Part shown: piece after piece, positions 1 to 9,711 of the stretch
Numbering within the stretch: position 1 is the first letter of the stretch
Layout: every line of letters starts with the position of its first letter
DNA from: JAHEJE01 sp965216335
Lineage (GTDB): Bacteria > Pseudomonadota > Alphaproteobacteria > Rhizobiales > Aestuariivirgaceae
Assembly: GCA_965216335.1 (NCBI GenBank)
Contig: OZ244154.1
Coordinates: 3,410,001-3,474,000, forward strand
DNA length: 64,000 bases
Direction: 5' to 3'
Made by a program: the position numbers and the translations under genes
Notes under the pieces: generated by a model
The model's database searches: none
What the model was told of the DNA's origin: nothing
Seen by the model: only the letters and a program-made list of their open reading frames with translations

Positions 1-493
1 TCCCGGCATATGAATTTGAGCTTGGTTTTGCTGCCGTCCTCGGGCTTGACCCACTGCTGTCCGGTTTAACATTGGGTGAAAGCACATTTCTTCCATTGTA
101 TTGGATAGTTGCATGCACCCCAACAAGCTCCGACATGACTTCAGGTTGGCTTCGGGCCATTCCCTCCCCTAGAAAAGGGGAGGGTTAGGGTGGGGATTGA
201 TGGCGGTTCAAGGGATTGAAATCGTTGCCGAATTGCACCGCCATCAACCCCCATCCCGACCTTCCCCCTTTCTGGGGGAAGGAGCATTCATCGCTAAACC
301 GGACAGCAGTGGGCCTGACCCGAGGACCCAGATCGCAATGCACTCCGGCGCAGGTGGCTTTCTGGATCCTCGGGTCAAGCCCGAGGACGGCAGAAATTGT
401 TTGGCCAGCCATATAGGCGGCACGCTCACATGCGATTGTTCTGCTTTCTGGGGAAGGAGAAACAGGTGGCAGGTATTCGTCCAATGCCGACTG
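1..493. other. intergenic region with palindromic repeats
   Basis: No convincing gene lies here. The stretch holds a long inverted-repeat element (161-284, listed separately) and copies of a short palindromic motif around 36-54, 313-329 and 365-391, reading like CCTCGGGTCAAGCCCGAGG, a pattern often seen between genes in Rhizobiales. Apparent open frames here are repeat-derived. The RND pump gene ends at 494 on the opposite strand, so part of this may act as its 3' region. Confidence 0.6.
161..284. repeat. type A inverted-repeat intergenic element, copy 1
   Basis: About 124 bp bounded by two arms of about 47 bp that are inverted copies of each other. Each arm has a small internal hairpin (CTCCCCT AGAA AGGGGAG type) followed by a GGTGGGG..TTGATGGCGG segment; the centre is unrelated. 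Near-identical elements occur at 24235-24359 and 27555-27679. Symmetry, size and intergenic location fit a MITE-like or palindromic repeat that could fold into a cruciform or RNA hairpin. Confidence 0.8.
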
Positions 494-3400
494 TTACTCC
501 GCGGCTTGCTTGAAGGCCGGTTCCAGGACATCGCCGCCTGGTTCGGCAGTTTCGCCGTCCCCAGGTGCCGATTGCTTGCCCCAGCCGGCTCTGAGGCGTT
601 TGAAGCCGTCGCGCCATACGGTCGGGGCCGCGAGCAGGACCGGCGTCAGCAACAGCGTCAGCAGGGTGGCGAACGCCAGGCCGAACGAGATGGCGGTCGC
701 CAGCTGCACCCACCACATGGAGGTGACGCTGCCGATCTGCACGGTGCGTTCGAACCAGTTGACATTGAGCTGCAGGATCATCGGCAGCAGGCCGAAGATC
801 GTCGTCACCGTGGTCAACAGCACCGGGCGCAGGCGCTGGGCGGCGGTGCGCAGCACCGCATCGCGCACGGCAAAGCCCTGGTTGAGCATGTTGTGATAGG
901 TGTCGATCAGCACGATGGCGTTGTTGACCACGATGCCAGCCAGCGCGACGATGCCGGTGCCGGTCATGATGACGGAAAACGCCTGGCCGGTGACCATCAT
1001 GCCGATCAGCACCCCGGCCATCGACATTACCAGCGTCGAGAGCGTCAGGATGGCGTGGTAGAAGCTGTTGAACTGGGTGACCAGGATCATGAACATGATG
1101 AAAATGGCCGCCGCCATCGCCTTGGTCAGGAACTCCTGCGACGAGCGCTGTTCCTCATCGGCGCCACGGAACAGGAACTGTACGCCCGCCGGCCAATCCT
1201 GGCCCTTCAGCCAGCCGTCGAGCTCCTTGACCTTGTCGTCGGCCAGCACGCCCTCGGCGACATTGGCCTTCACGTAGACCGAAATGCGCCCGTCCTTGCG
1301 GATGATGCTGTCGACCGCCGGCTTGATCTCCGTGGTGACTAGGTTGCCGAGCGGCACCAGACCGTTCGGCGTCTGCAGACGCAGCGTGTCCAGTTGGGCA
1401 AGGGCGCGTTCGTTCTGCGGCAGGCGCACCCGGATGTCGACCTCGTCGCGCGAGTCGTCCGGCCGGTAGGTGCCGACCAGCACGCCGTTGGTGATCACTT
1501 GGATCAGGGCGCCGACCGAAACGATGTCGGCGCCGTAGCGGCCGGCTTCCTCGCGATCGACCCTGAGCGTCCACTCGATGCCGGGCAGCGGGGTCTCATC
1601 CTCGATGTCGATCAGACCCTCGACCTGGCCTTCCAGGTGCTTGCGCACCCGGGTGGCTACGGAATTGGCGGTCGCGACGCTGTCGGCGCGCACCTGCAGG
1701 CGGATGTCCTTGCCGGTGGCGGGACCGTCCTCGCGCTGGCGCAGCTCCGGGATGATGCCGGGCAGCGTCGACATCCGCTCGCGGATTTCCGCGAGGATCT
1801 GCTTGCCGGGCCGGCGTTCGCCATAGGACTCCAGTTCAATGGTCAAAAGGCCGATGGAATCCTTGGGCTGGTCGAGACCGGCGCCATTGCCTATCGACTG
1901 CTGTGAGCCTGCCCCGGCCTGGGTGGCGACGGTTTCAACGCCATCGACCTTGAGGACGATATCCTCGACCTGGCGCACCAGCCGCAACTGCTCGTAGACC
2001 GACAGGTTGCCGCGAGCGCGGACATAGAGCAGCGCCTGTTCGGGCTCGGTTTCGACAAAGAAGGTGACGCCGTTATTGTGCTTGCCGTAGAGCATGAAGA
2101 CGCCGGCCAGCATCGCCACGGCGACCAGCGACACCTTGAGCGGATGCCGGATCAGCCGCGACAGCAGGCGGACGTAGAAGCCGGTGAAACCGGTCAGCCT
2201 CGACAGGTCGGCATGTTCGGCCGCCGCCAGATGCTTGATGTTCTCGTCACTGTCGGCCTCGGCCTTGCCGAATATCGAGCCGAGCACCGGCAGGAACACC
2301 ATGGCGGTGAGCAGCGAGGCGGTGAGAACGATGACCACCGTGGTCGGCAGGTTGGACATGAACTTGCCCGGCACGCCCGGCCAGAACAGCATCGGCAGGA
2401 AGGCGGCAAGCGTCGTTGCGGTCGACGAGGCGACCGGCCAGAACATGCGCTTGGCCGCCGCGATATAGGCCTCGCGCCGGTGCATCCCCTCGGCCATTTT
2501 GCGGTCGGCATATTCGACGATCACGATGGCGCCGTCGACCAGCATGCCCACCGTCAGCACCATGCCGAACATCAGCATGTTGTTGATCGTCTTGCCGAAC
2601 AGGGCGACGATCAGGAAGCCGATCATGAACGAGGTCGGGATCGCCAGTCCGACGAGGAAGGCCGAACGGGTACCGAGGGCGGCGACGCAGATCACCATGA
2701 CCAGGGCGATTGCCGTGATGATCGCCGATTGCAGGGAGCCAAGCACTTCGTAGATGATCTTCGATTCATCGAGGGCGAAATTGACCCGGATGCTCGACGG
2801 CCAGGCGGCGGTCTGCTTGGCGACCAGTTCGCGCACCGTCTTGTTGGTCTCGATGATGTTGGCGCCGATGCGCTTGACCACCTCAACGGTGATTGCCGGC
2901 TTGCCGTTGTAGCGGGCAAACCTCGTCGGATCCTTGAAGGTGCGGCGGATGTCGGCGACATCGCCGAGCGTGACGACGGTCGCGCCGGAGACCTTCACCG
3001 GCAGCGAGTAGACATCGTGTGCGGTCTCGAACAGGCCGGGCACCTTGACGTTGAACCGCCCGGCGCCGGCATCGATGGCGCCGGCGGCGACCAGCCGGTT
3101 GTTGCGGGTGACGGCGTTGAGCAGTTCGCCCTGCGAGACGTTGTAGGCCTGCAGCTTCAACTCGTCGATGACGACCTCCAGCAGTTCCTCGCGCTGGCCG
3201 TTGAGACGGACCTCGAGCACGCTGGGGATCGCTTCAAGCTCGTCCTGCAGTTCGCGCGCATGGCGGTAGAGCGTGCGCTCGGGCACATCGCCCGACAGGC
3301 CGACGATAATGGTCGGGAACAGCGACAGGTTGATCTCGTTGACCACCGGCTCCTCGGCATCGCTCGGCAGCTTGGCCTTGGCCAGATCGACCTTTTCGCG

Positions 3401-3727
3401 CACGTCCTGGCCGGCTTCTTCGGTGTCGATATCGGCATCGAACTCGACGATGATCGAGGCATGGCCCTGGGCGGCAACGCCGGTCAGTTCCTTCAGCCCC
3501 TCAAGCGAACGCAGTTCCTCCTCCATCGGCTTGACCAGCAGGCGCTCGGCGTCTTCCGGCGACACGCCCTGCAGCGGGATCGAGACATAGAACACCGGCA
3601 CCTGAATGTCGGGCCGCGCCTCCTTGGGGATGGTCAGGTAGCTGTAGACACCGGCGATCAGCATCATCGCCATGAAGGCGAGGACGACGCGCGGCCGGCG
3701 CAGAATGGTTTCCAGCGCCGAGATCAT
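494..3727 (-). CDS. RND efflux pump inner-membrane permease (AcrB/HAE1-like)
   Basis: Encodes 1077 residues, the normal size for an RND permease of the hydrophobe/amphiphile efflux class. It would be the proton-driven inner-membrane trimer of a tripartite pump. The N-terminus (LRRPRVVLAFMAMMLIAG) gives TM1, followed by a large periplasmic loop, then a TM2-TM6 block (about 330-480) containing the GMLVDGAIVIVE segment with an acidic TM4 residue. The pattern repeats in the second half, with TM8-12 from about 880 to 1040. The start overlaps the stop of the upstream membrane-fusion gene by 4 nt (ATGA), implying translational coupling. Substrate is unknown. Next to hopanoid genes a lipid-related role is possible, but the PadR regulator points to a drug- or phenolic-responsive pump. 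Confidence 0.9.
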   Translation of the reverse strand: MISALETILRRPRVVLAFMAMMLIAGVYSYLTIPKEARPDIQVPVFYVSIPLQGVSPEDAERLLVKPMEEELRSLEGLKELTGVAAQGHASIIVEFDADIDTEEAGQDVREKVDLAKAKLPSDAEEPVVNEINLSLFPTIIVGLSGDVPERTLYRHARELQDELEAIPSVLEVRLNGQREELLEVVIDELKLQAYNVSQGELLNAVTRNNRLVAAGAIDAGAGRFNVKVPGLFETAHDVYSLPVKVSGATVVTLGDVADIRRTFKDPTRFARYNGKPAITVEVVKRIGANIIETNKTVRELVAKQTAAWPSSIRVNFALDESKIIYEVLGSLQSAIITAIALVMVICVAALGTRSAFLVGLAIPTSFMIGFLIVALFGKTINNMLMFGMVLTVGMLVDGAIVIVEYADRKMAEGMHRREAYIAAAKRMFWPVASSTATTLAAFLPMLFWPGVPGKFMSNLPTTVVIVLTASLLTAMVFLPVLGSIFGKAEADSDENIKHLAAAEHADLSRLTGFTGFYVRLLSRLIRHPLKVSLVAVAMLAGVFMLYGKHNNGVTFFVETEPEQALLYVRARGNLSVYEQLRLVRQVEDIVLKVDGVETVATQAGAGSQQSIGNGAGLDQPKDSIGLLTIELESYGERRPGKQILAEIRERMSTLPGIIPELRQREDGPATGKDIRLQVRADSVATANSVATRVRKHLEGQVEGLIDIEDETPLPGIEWTLRVDREEAGRYGADIVSVGALIQVITNGVLVGTYRPDDSRDEVDIRVRLPQNERALAQLDTLRLQTPNGLVPLGNLVTTEIKPAVDSIIRKDGRISVYVKANVAEGVLADDKVKELDGWLKGQDWPAGVQFLFRGADEEQRSSQEFLTKAMAAAIFIMFMILVTQFNSFYHAILTLSTLVMSMAGVLIGMMVTGQAFSVIMTGTGIVALAGIVVNNAIVLIDTYHNMLNQGFAVRDAVLRTAAQRLRPVLLTTVTTIFGLLPMILQLNVNWFERTVQIGSVTSMWWVQLATAISFGLAFATLLTLLLTPVLLAAPTVWRDGFKRLRAGWGKQSAPGDGETAEPGGDVLEPAFKQAAE

Positions 3728-4806
3728 GATCCGGCATCCTGCTGGCGCACCGTCTCGACCGTCTGGTCGGGCAGCACATAGTGCTGGCCGACGGTGATCA
3801 GCGTCACTTCGTCGGGCAGCCCGGTGACCCAGGCGCCGTCGCGGGTAAGCGCGATCAGGTTCAGTGGATGGAACACAACCTTGTTGTCTTCATCGACGGC
3901 GTAGGCCCCGGTGATGCCGTCATCGTCGAGGCTGACCAGCGCCGACGGCAGCAGGTGTGCCCGGATCGCGTCGAGCGGAATGTCGATGGCCGCGGTGATG
4001 CCGGCCCGGATGCGCTTGTCGGGGTTGGGCGCTTCGATCTCGACCTTGAAGGTGCGCGTGGCGAGATCGGCCTGCGGCGCGATGAAGCGGATGGTGCCGT
4101 CCATTGCCTCGCCGGTGACCAGCTTGATGCGCGCCGGCTGGCCGGTGCGCACGTCTGCGACATCACGCTCGGCGACCTGGCCGACGGCGACGATTGGGTC
4201 GAGCACCGCGATCTGGGCGCACGGTTCCGCCACCTTCAGGAACCGGCCGACCTCGGCCGGCCGGGCATTCAGGATGCCGGCGATGGGGGCGCGAACTTCG
4301 GTCCACTTGATGTCGAGCCCGATCTGCTCGATGGCCGCCATGGCGGCATCAAGCCGGGCCTTTTCACTCGCCACCTTGGCCTGTGAGACATACTTCTTGC
4401 CGACCAGCTTGGCCGCTGCTTCATAGTCGCGCTTGGCGCTGGCCAACGTCGCCCTGGCCTGGGCGAGGCGGGCGGCCCGGTCGGACATGTCGAGCCTGCA
4501 CAACAGGTCGCCGGCCTTGACCTCGTCGCCCTCGCGCGCCGGCGACTGTTCGACGATGCCGGCGGTGCGCACCAGCACATCGAGCGTCTTGTGGCTTTCG
4601 GTGCGGCCGCGCAGGGTGACCACCCGCTGGCGCGGCTGGCTGGTGAACGTGTCAACGACGACGCGGAACGGCTTTTGCTCCGTTTCGGCAGCGGCGGGTT
4701 TGTCCGCCGGCGCACTGTCTTCGGAAGTGCTGGCCATTTGGCCCGACGCCAGCCAGCCTGCCATCGCAGCAGCAAACAGACCGGCCCACAGGTAGGAACG
4801 TTTCAT
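3724..4806 (-). CDS. RND efflux periplasmic adaptor (membrane-fusion protein)
   Basis: 360 residues starting MKRSYLWAGLFAAAMAGWLA, an N-terminal signal anchor. This start is preferred over an in-frame codon 20 residues upstream because an AGGGAG ribosome site lies 10 nt before the ATG at 4806. The body shows the half-lipoyl motif (VEQSPAREGDEVKAGDLLCRL, about 80-100), an alpha-helical hairpin with many Ala/Lys (about 105-150), the second half-lipoyl (VRAPIAGILN) and a beta-barrel region, the HlyD/AcrA fold. It bridges the permease to an outer-membrane channel not encoded here. Genes run PadR, adaptor, permease, with 19 bp before this gene and a 4-nt overlap after it. Confidence 0.88.
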   Translation of the reverse strand: MKRSYLWAGLFAAAMAGWLASGQMASTSEDSAPADKPAAAETEQKPFRVVVDTFTSQPRQRVVTLRGRTESHKTLDVLVRTAGIVEQSPAREGDEVKAGDLLCRLDMSDRAARLAQARATLASAKRDYEAAAKLVGKKYVSQAKVASEKARLDAAMAAIEQIGLDIKWTEVRAPIAGILNARPAEVGRFLKVAEPCAQIAVLDPIVAVGQVAERDVADVRTGQPARIKLVTGEAMDGTIRFIAPQADLATRTFKVEIEAPNPDKRIRAGITAAIDIPLDAIRAHLLPSALVSLDDDGITGAYAVDEDNKVVFHPLNLIALTRDGAWVTGLPDEVTLITVGQHYVLPDQTVETVRQQDAGS

Positions 4807-4825
4807 CTTGCGGTCACTCCCTGCC

Positions 4826-5371
4826 TTACTCGGCGGCTTCGATGGTGGCACCCGGCGCGGCCTCAAGCAGTTCGCCGCGCACGTTTTCTAGATAGGCAAC
4901 ACCGGCCCCGATTACCGCCTGGCCGTAGCCGTTGACGAACTTCAGGCCCGGATGGCCCGATGCCGCGGCGCTGCATGACTGGATACGCGCCAGTTCGTCG
5001 CGCAGTTCAGTGAGCCGCACTTCGTAGATCTGCGCCAGCCGCTGCGGGGTCAGATTGTCGGACAGCAGCACCTGGAACAGGAATTCCGATTTGAACTTGT
5101 CAGGACGCGGCAGCACGTCGATGGCCGCAGCCAGCGCCGCCCGGCCCTTCGGGGTGATCCGATAGACCTTCTTGTCCGGCTTGCCGGCCTGTTCCTCGGC
5201 CCGCACCGTCACCATGTCTTCGGCCAGCATCTGGGTCAGCGCCGGGTAGATCGATCCGAAACTGGCATCGATGAAATGGCTGAACAGCCCTTCCTCGGCC
5301 ATCTTCTTGATCTCGTAACCGGAGGCTTCCTGAAACGACAGAATGCCGAGGCACAAGGTCCTGATGTTCAT
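4826..5371 (-). CDS. PadR family transcriptional regulator
   Basis: 181 residues from MNIRTLCLGILSFQEASGYE; the ATG at 5371 has an AGGGAG site, so the longer reading is not needed. The N-terminal 80 residues form the PadR winged helix (LGILSFQ..SGYEIKKM...FGSIYPALTQMLAEDMVT, then a wing with KKVYRITPKGRAALA). The C-terminal helical part (about 95-180) is the usual dimerisation and effector region. PadR proteins repress pump or detoxification genes and release DNA on ligand binding. As first gene of the pump operon, it probably autoregulates through the AT-rich repeats upstream of its start. Ligand unknown. Confidence 0.88.
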   Translation of the reverse strand: MNIRTLCLGILSFQEASGYEIKKMAEEGLFSHFIDASFGSIYPALTQMLAEDMVTVRAEEQAGKPDKKVYRITPKGRAALAAAIDVLPRPDKFKSEFLFQVLLSDNLTPQRLAQIYEVRLTELRDELARIQSCSAAASGHPGLKFVNGYGQAVIGAGVAYLENVRGELLEAAPGATIEAAE

Positions 5372-5400
5372 TGCCGTACTCCCTGCAGCGCGCCACAATT

Positions 5401-5444
5401 ATATCGAACAGATATATATCGAAAAGGTATATATAAGATCGATA
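5401..5444. promoter_or_regulatory. candidate PadR operator in the divergent PadR/hpnO intergenic region
   Basis: The only strongly AT-rich stretch nearby. ATATCGA occurs at 5401-5407 and again at 5416-5422, 15 bp apart, followed by GTATATATAA and GATCGATA. It sits 30-73 bp upstream of the PadR start and 97 bp upstream of hpnO. Repeated TATA/ATCGA half-sites fit an autoregulatory PadR operator. The binding protein is inferred from position only. Confidence 0.45.
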
Positions 5445-5540
5445 CAGGGTCAACAAGACCGTTTTGTGGCGGATTTGCCATCGCCGCGGCGCCCGCGATT
5501 GTGGTAAAGCCTGTGCGATTGACGAACGGAACGTGCCGAC

Positions 5541-6950
5541 ATGCCTTTCGATCTGAACCAGTTGCTGGCCGACCACGCCGGTGAGAATTACGATCTTTAC
5601 GCCGCCCATGTGAACCCGCGCTTCGCCAAGGCGCTGCACATCATCGGTTTCGACCGCTGCTATGTGCGGGGTGAGGGCGCCTATCTGTGGGACGCAGCCG
5701 GGCGCAAGTATCTCGACATGCTGGCCGGTTACGGCGCCTTCAACATCGGCCGCAACCACCCGGTGGTGAAACAGGCGCTGGGCGATTTCATGGCTGCCGA
5801 CGTCGCCAGCCTGGTGCAGATGGAAGGCCCGCTGCTGTGCGGCCTGCTGGCGGCGGAATTGAAGAGGCGCATCGGCTACGGCCTCGACTATGTCTATTTC
5901 GGATCGACCGGGGCCGAGGCCAACGAGACCGCGATCAAGTTTGCCCGCCGCGCCACCGGGCGGTCGCGCATCGTTTATGCCGCAAGCGGTTTCCACGGCC
6001 TGACCACCGGCGCGCTGGCGCTCAACGGCTCCGAAGTGTTCAAGGAGAAGTTCGGCGAACTGATCGCATCGGACAAGGTGGCGCTCGGCGATTTGGATGC
6101 GTTGGAAAAGGCGCTGGCCGCCGGCGGCGTGGCGGCGTTCTTCGTCGAGCCGGTACAGGGCAAGGGGGTCAACATCCCGCCCGCCGGTTACCTCGCCGAG
6201 GCCGCCCGGCTGTGCCACAAGCACGGCGCGCTGTTCGTTGCCGACGAGGTGCAGTCCGGCATCGGGCGCACCGGAAAGTTCCTGGCGCTGCACCACGAGG
6301 ACGGTGTCGAGCCCGACATGGTGATCGTGTCGAAGTCGCTGTCCGGCGGCTTCGTGCCGGTCTCTGCCGTGGTGATGCGCGAGGCCATCTACAACAAGGT
6401 GTTCTCCTCGCTCGACCGCGCGGTGGTGCATTCCTCGACCTTCGGCAAGTCCAACTTCGCCATGACCGCCGGGCTGGCGGCTCTGAGCGTGCTCGACGAT
6501 GAGGGGCTGATGAACAACGCCACGGCGATGGGCAACCTGCTCGGCAACCGGCTGCTCGAGCTGGCGCCGCGCTATGAATTCATCAAAGAGATACGCTGGC
6601 GCGGCCTGATGCTGGCGATCGAGTTCGGCAAGCCGAAATCGCTGAAGCTCAAGACCGCCTGGGCGGCGGTCAACAAGCTCAACGAGGACCTGTTCTGCCA
6701 GGCGGTCACCATCCCGATGCTTGAGGACCATGGCGTCCTCACCCAGGTGGCCGGCAACCGCATGACGACAATCAAGCTGATCCCGCCGCTGACCATCACC
6801 GAAGCCGATGTCGCCTGGTTCGTGACGGCGTTCGAACAGGTCATGGACGATCTGCACCGCTTCCCCGGCCCGGCCTGGGAAAGCCTCAACCGCATCGCCC
6901 GCAACGCCATGAGCGGCTCGCTGGGACGCGGCAAGGCGGCTGCCGAGTAA
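5541..6950 (+). CDS. hpnO: class III PLP aminotransferase, probable HpnO of amino-hopanoid synthesis
   Basis: 469 residues with the class III aminotransferase fold. It shows STGAEANETAIKFAR (phosphate binding), FFVEPVQGKG, VADEVQSGIGRTGK, and the PLP lysine in VSKSLSGG (K265). It shares a TAATG stop/start overlap with hpnN and is followed by hpnH. HpnO in Rhodopseudomonas is needed to make aminobacteriohopanetriol by transamination of the side-chain terminus; family and context match. The start region (NQLLADHAGENYDLYAAHVNP) resembles the HpnO-like subgroup rather than acetylornithine aminotransferases. The assignment to HpnO is inferred mainly from the operon; another amine acceptor is possible. 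Confidence 0.75.
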   Translation: MPFDLNQLLADHAGENYDLYAAHVNPRFAKALHIIGFDRCYVRGEGAYLWDAAGRKYLDMLAGYGAFNIGRNHPVVKQALGDFMAADVASLVQMEGPLLCGLLAAELKRRIGYGLDYVYFGSTGAEANETAIKFARRATGRSRIVYAASGFHGLTTGALALNGSEVFKEKFGELIASDKVALGDLDALEKALAAGGVAAFFVEPVQGKGVNIPPAGYLAEAARLCHKHGALFVADEVQSGIGRTGKFLALHHEDGVEPDMVIVSKSLSGGFVPVSAVVMREAIYNKVFSSLDRAVVHSSTFGKSNFAMTAGLAALSVLDDEGLMNNATAMGNLLGNRLLELAPRYEFIKEIRWRGLMLAIEFGKPKSLKLKTAWAAVNKLNEDLFCQAVTIPMLEDHGVLTQVAGNRMTTIKLIPPLTITEADVAWFVTAFEQVMDDLHRFPGPAWESLNRIARNAMSGSLGRGKAAAE

Positions 6951-9598
6951 TGCCGCACCGCACCTGGCTGGACGAACCGGAAGCGGCGACAGTCTACGGC
7001 CGGGTTGCGCTGTGGTGTGCCGGTCATGCCTGGAGCGTGATCGCCGGCTACGTCGTGGCCGCTGCCGCAGCCCTGGTGCTGACGGTGTCCAGCCTCGACG
7101 TCAACACCGACCCCGGCGAGATGATCGCCAAGGACCTCGATTTTCGTGCGCACTTCGCCGACTACGTCGCGGCGTTTCCGCAACTGGAAAACACCTTCCT
7201 TGTGGTCGTGGATGCCGACGAACCGGACCTCGGACGCGAGGCGGCCAAGGCGCTGGCTCAGTCGTTCCGCGCCCGTAATGAATTGTTCGAAGCGGTCTAC
7301 GCCCCCGGCACCGGCAAGTTCTTCGACGATTACGGCATCCTCTATCTGGACACCGACAAGGTGCGCGGCATCGCCCGCGACATCGCCGATGCCGCCCCGC
7401 TGCTGACCGCGCTGGCCGGCCAGCCGAACCTGGCCGGTCTGGCCGGCCTGACCTCGCAATTGGCCGAGGCCGCAGCGCACGGCGCCGCCCCGCCGGCTGC
7501 CGCCACCTTGTTCGACGAGATGGCCGAGACCGCCGCGGCCGAGGTCGCAGGCGCGCCGCGCCCGCTCGACTGGGCCGGTCTCGGCACCGCCAACGGCAAC
7601 AACGGCGAGCGGCGCTGGTTCGTCGTCGCCAAGCCGCGCCTCGACTACACCAAGCTCGATCCGGCCGAGGCCGCCATGACCGAGGCCAGGCAGATCGTCG
7701 CCGATCCGGAGATATCCCGGTCCGGCAGGGTGCGCGTGGCGCTGACCGGCGAGGCGGCGGTGAACGCCGAGGAGTTCGAGGCGGTGATCGAAGGCGCCAC
7801 CCTGGCCGGGCTGGTATCGCTGGTGCTGGTGACGCTGGTCATTGCCATCGGCATGCCGGCCCTGCGGCTGATCGTTCCGGCGCTCGCCATGCTGGTCCTC
7901 GGCTTCCTGATCAATGCCGGCTTCGCCACGCTCACAGTCGGAGAATTGAACATGATCTCGGTCGCCTTTGCCGTGCTGTTCATCGGCCTGGGCATCGACT
8001 ACGCGGTTCACATGCTGCTGCGCTATGCCGAGGCCGTGCGCGCCGGCGCCGATGTCGCAGCCGGCATCATCACCGCAGCCGATGGCGCCGGACCGGCGCT
8101 GGCCTTGTGTACGCTCACCACCTCGATCGCCTTTCTCGCCTTCACCCCGACCGACTTCGTCGGCATGGCCCAGCTCGGCATCATCGCCGCCGGCGGCATT
8201 GTCATCGCCTTTGCCGCCAGCCTTACCCTGCTGCCGGCGGTGCTCGCCCTGTTGCCGGTGCCGGCCCGCTGGCGCGACGGCGCGGCCCGGACCAACGGAC
8301 GGCCCCGGCCGACCGGCCTGCCGGCGCTGCGCCCGGTCGCCACGGTGGTTGTCGCCGGGCTCGCCGTGGGTTGCCTGTTCCTCCTGCCGCAAGCGCGTTT
8401 CGACGGCGATCCGGTGAACCTGAAGGATCCGGATTCGGCCACCGTGCGGGAGTTCAAGCAATTGCTCGCCAGCGATTCCGGCCGCGCCTACGCGGTACAG
8501 GTGCTCGCCGCCTCGCCGGACGAGGCCCGCCGGCTTGCTTCCGCCCTGCGTGGCCTGGCGGCGGTCGAGCAGGTGCGGCTGATCGACGATCTGGTGCCCG
8601 GTGAGCAGGAGGCCAAACTCACCGCTTTGTCCGGCCTGGCCCCGCTGCTGCCCAAGGCCCAGGGCAACACCGCCGGCATAGGCGACAAGGCCCGCCGGCA
8701 GAGCCTCGCCCGGCTCGTCACCGACCTCAGAACCATCGAACGGGCCGACAAGGCCGACCCGGCCCTGCGCCAGGCCGCGCAGCGCCTGCGCCGCGGTCTT
8801 GAACTTGCCGCCGCCGATCCCGAACGGGCCGAGCGGCTGTTGTTGAGCCTTGAGAACGCCCTGTTTGCCAGACTGCCGCAAACCGTGACCCGGCTTGCCA
8901 CCCTGGCCAGTGCCAAGGAGCTGACGCCTGACGATCTGGAACCGGCGCTGCGCAGCGCCTTTCTCGCCGCCGACGGCAGATGGCGCATCGAAGTCACCGG
9001 CAAGGGCGACATGCGCGACGAGGTCCGGCTGCGCCAGTTCGTCCGGCAGGTGCTGAGCGTTGCACCGCACGCGACCGGCGCGCCGGTCGAAATCACCGGT
9101 GCCGCCGATGTGGTGTCGCGGGCCATCGGCATTGCCTGCCTGGCGGCCTTCGGCCTGGTAATCCTGCTGGTCGCGCCGGTCCTGCGCCGGCCGCTCGACA
9201 TCCTGCTGGTGATCACCCCCATCGCCCTGTCGGCACTGCTGCTGGTCGGCTACACGGTGATCTTCGAGGCTCCGTTCAACTTCGCCAACGTCATCGTGCT
9301 GCCGCTGCTGCTCGGCCTCGGCATCGACTCGGCCATTCACTACGTCATGCGAGCCCGCGAGCTGCGCGACCATGCCGGCGCATCGCCGGACGTCACCGCG
9401 ACATCGACGCCGCGCGCCGTGCTGATCTCGGCGCTGACCACCATCGGCTCCTTCGGCACCCTGTGGCTGTCGCCGCACAAGGGCATGGCGAGCATGGGCG
9501 AACTCCTTACGATCGCCATCTTTATCACGTTGATGAGCACCCTGATCGTTCTGCCGCAGTTGATTGAATGGACGATCGCGCGGCGAACGAAAACTTGA
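6950..9598 (+). CDS. hpnN: hopanoid transporter HpnN (RND/MMPL family)
   Basis: 882 residues. TM1 near residue 25-45, a large periplasmic domain, then a six-helix block (about 280-440) with GLGIDYAVHMLLRY; the pattern repeats in the second half (about 725-875, GLGIDSAIHYVMR). The duplicated GxGxDYAxH motif is the MMPL/SSD signature. HpnN moves hopanoids from inner to outer membrane in Rhodopseudomonas and Burkholderia. Its start overlaps the hpnO stop by one base, so the two should be co-translated. Length and topology match the family. Confidence 0.9.
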   Translation: MPHRTWLDEPEAATVYGRVALWCAGHAWSVIAGYVVAAAAALVLTVSSLDVNTDPGEMIAKDLDFRAHFADYVAAFPQLENTFLVVVDADEPDLGREAAKALAQSFRARNELFEAVYAPGTGKFFDDYGILYLDTDKVRGIARDIADAAPLLTALAGQPNLAGLAGLTSQLAEAAAHGAAPPAAATLFDEMAETAAAEVAGAPRPLDWAGLGTANGNNGERRWFVVAKPRLDYTKLDPAEAAMTEARQIVADPEISRSGRVRVALTGEAAVNAEEFEAVIEGATLAGLVSLVLVTLVIAIGMPALRLIVPALAMLVLGFLINAGFATLTVGELNMISVAFAVLFIGLGIDYAVHMLLRYAEAVRAGADVAAGIITAADGAGPALALCTLTTSIAFLAFTPTDFVGMAQLGIIAAGGIVIAFAASLTLLPAVLALLPVPARWRDGAARTNGRPRPTGLPALRPVATVVVAGLAVGCLFLLPQARFDGDPVNLKDPDSATVREFKQLLASDSGRAYAVQVLAASPDEARRLASALRGLAAVEQVRLIDDLVPGEQEAKLTALSGLAPLLPKAQGNTAGIGDKARRQSLARLVTDLRTIERADKADPALRQAAQRLRRGLELAAADPERAERLLLSLENALFARLPQTVTRLATLASAKELTPDDLEPALRSAFLAADGRWRIEVTGKGDMRDEVRLRQFVRQVLSVAPHATGAPVEITGAADVVSRAIGIACLAAFGLVILLVAPVLRRPLDILLVITPIALSALLLVGYTVIFEAPFNFANVIVLPLLLGLGIDSAIHYVMRARELRDHAGASPDVTATSTPRAVLISALTTIGSFGTLWLSPHKGMASMGELLTIAIFITLMSTLIVLPQLIEWTIARRTKT

Positions 9599-9711
9599 TA
9601 ACCAACTGCAACCCGCTAGACTTGACCGCCACAGCCCGGCGGCCTAGGGGTGTGCAACGCATTCACAGGGTTCGGGGTTTCAACCCGGCCAGACGGTAAG
9701 GAACTTCGACA

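Noticed and set aside
197..1342. 381-codon + frame starting in the left intergenic region
   Set aside because: Its 5' part translates palindromic repeats and the rest is antisense to the RND permease.
2078..3781. Long open frame on + inside the RND permease gene
   Set aside because: High GC produces long antisense frames; composition is His/Arg/Gln-rich without domains, while the minus strand encodes a full RND permease.
5100..6857. 585-codon minus frame spanning PadR and hpnO
   Set aside because: Runs antisense through hpnO and out of frame through padR; no domain.
6572..9478. 968-codon antisense frame opposite hpnN
   Set aside because: Low-complexity Gly/Arg/His product, mirrors the codon structure of hpnN; no ribosome site or family features.
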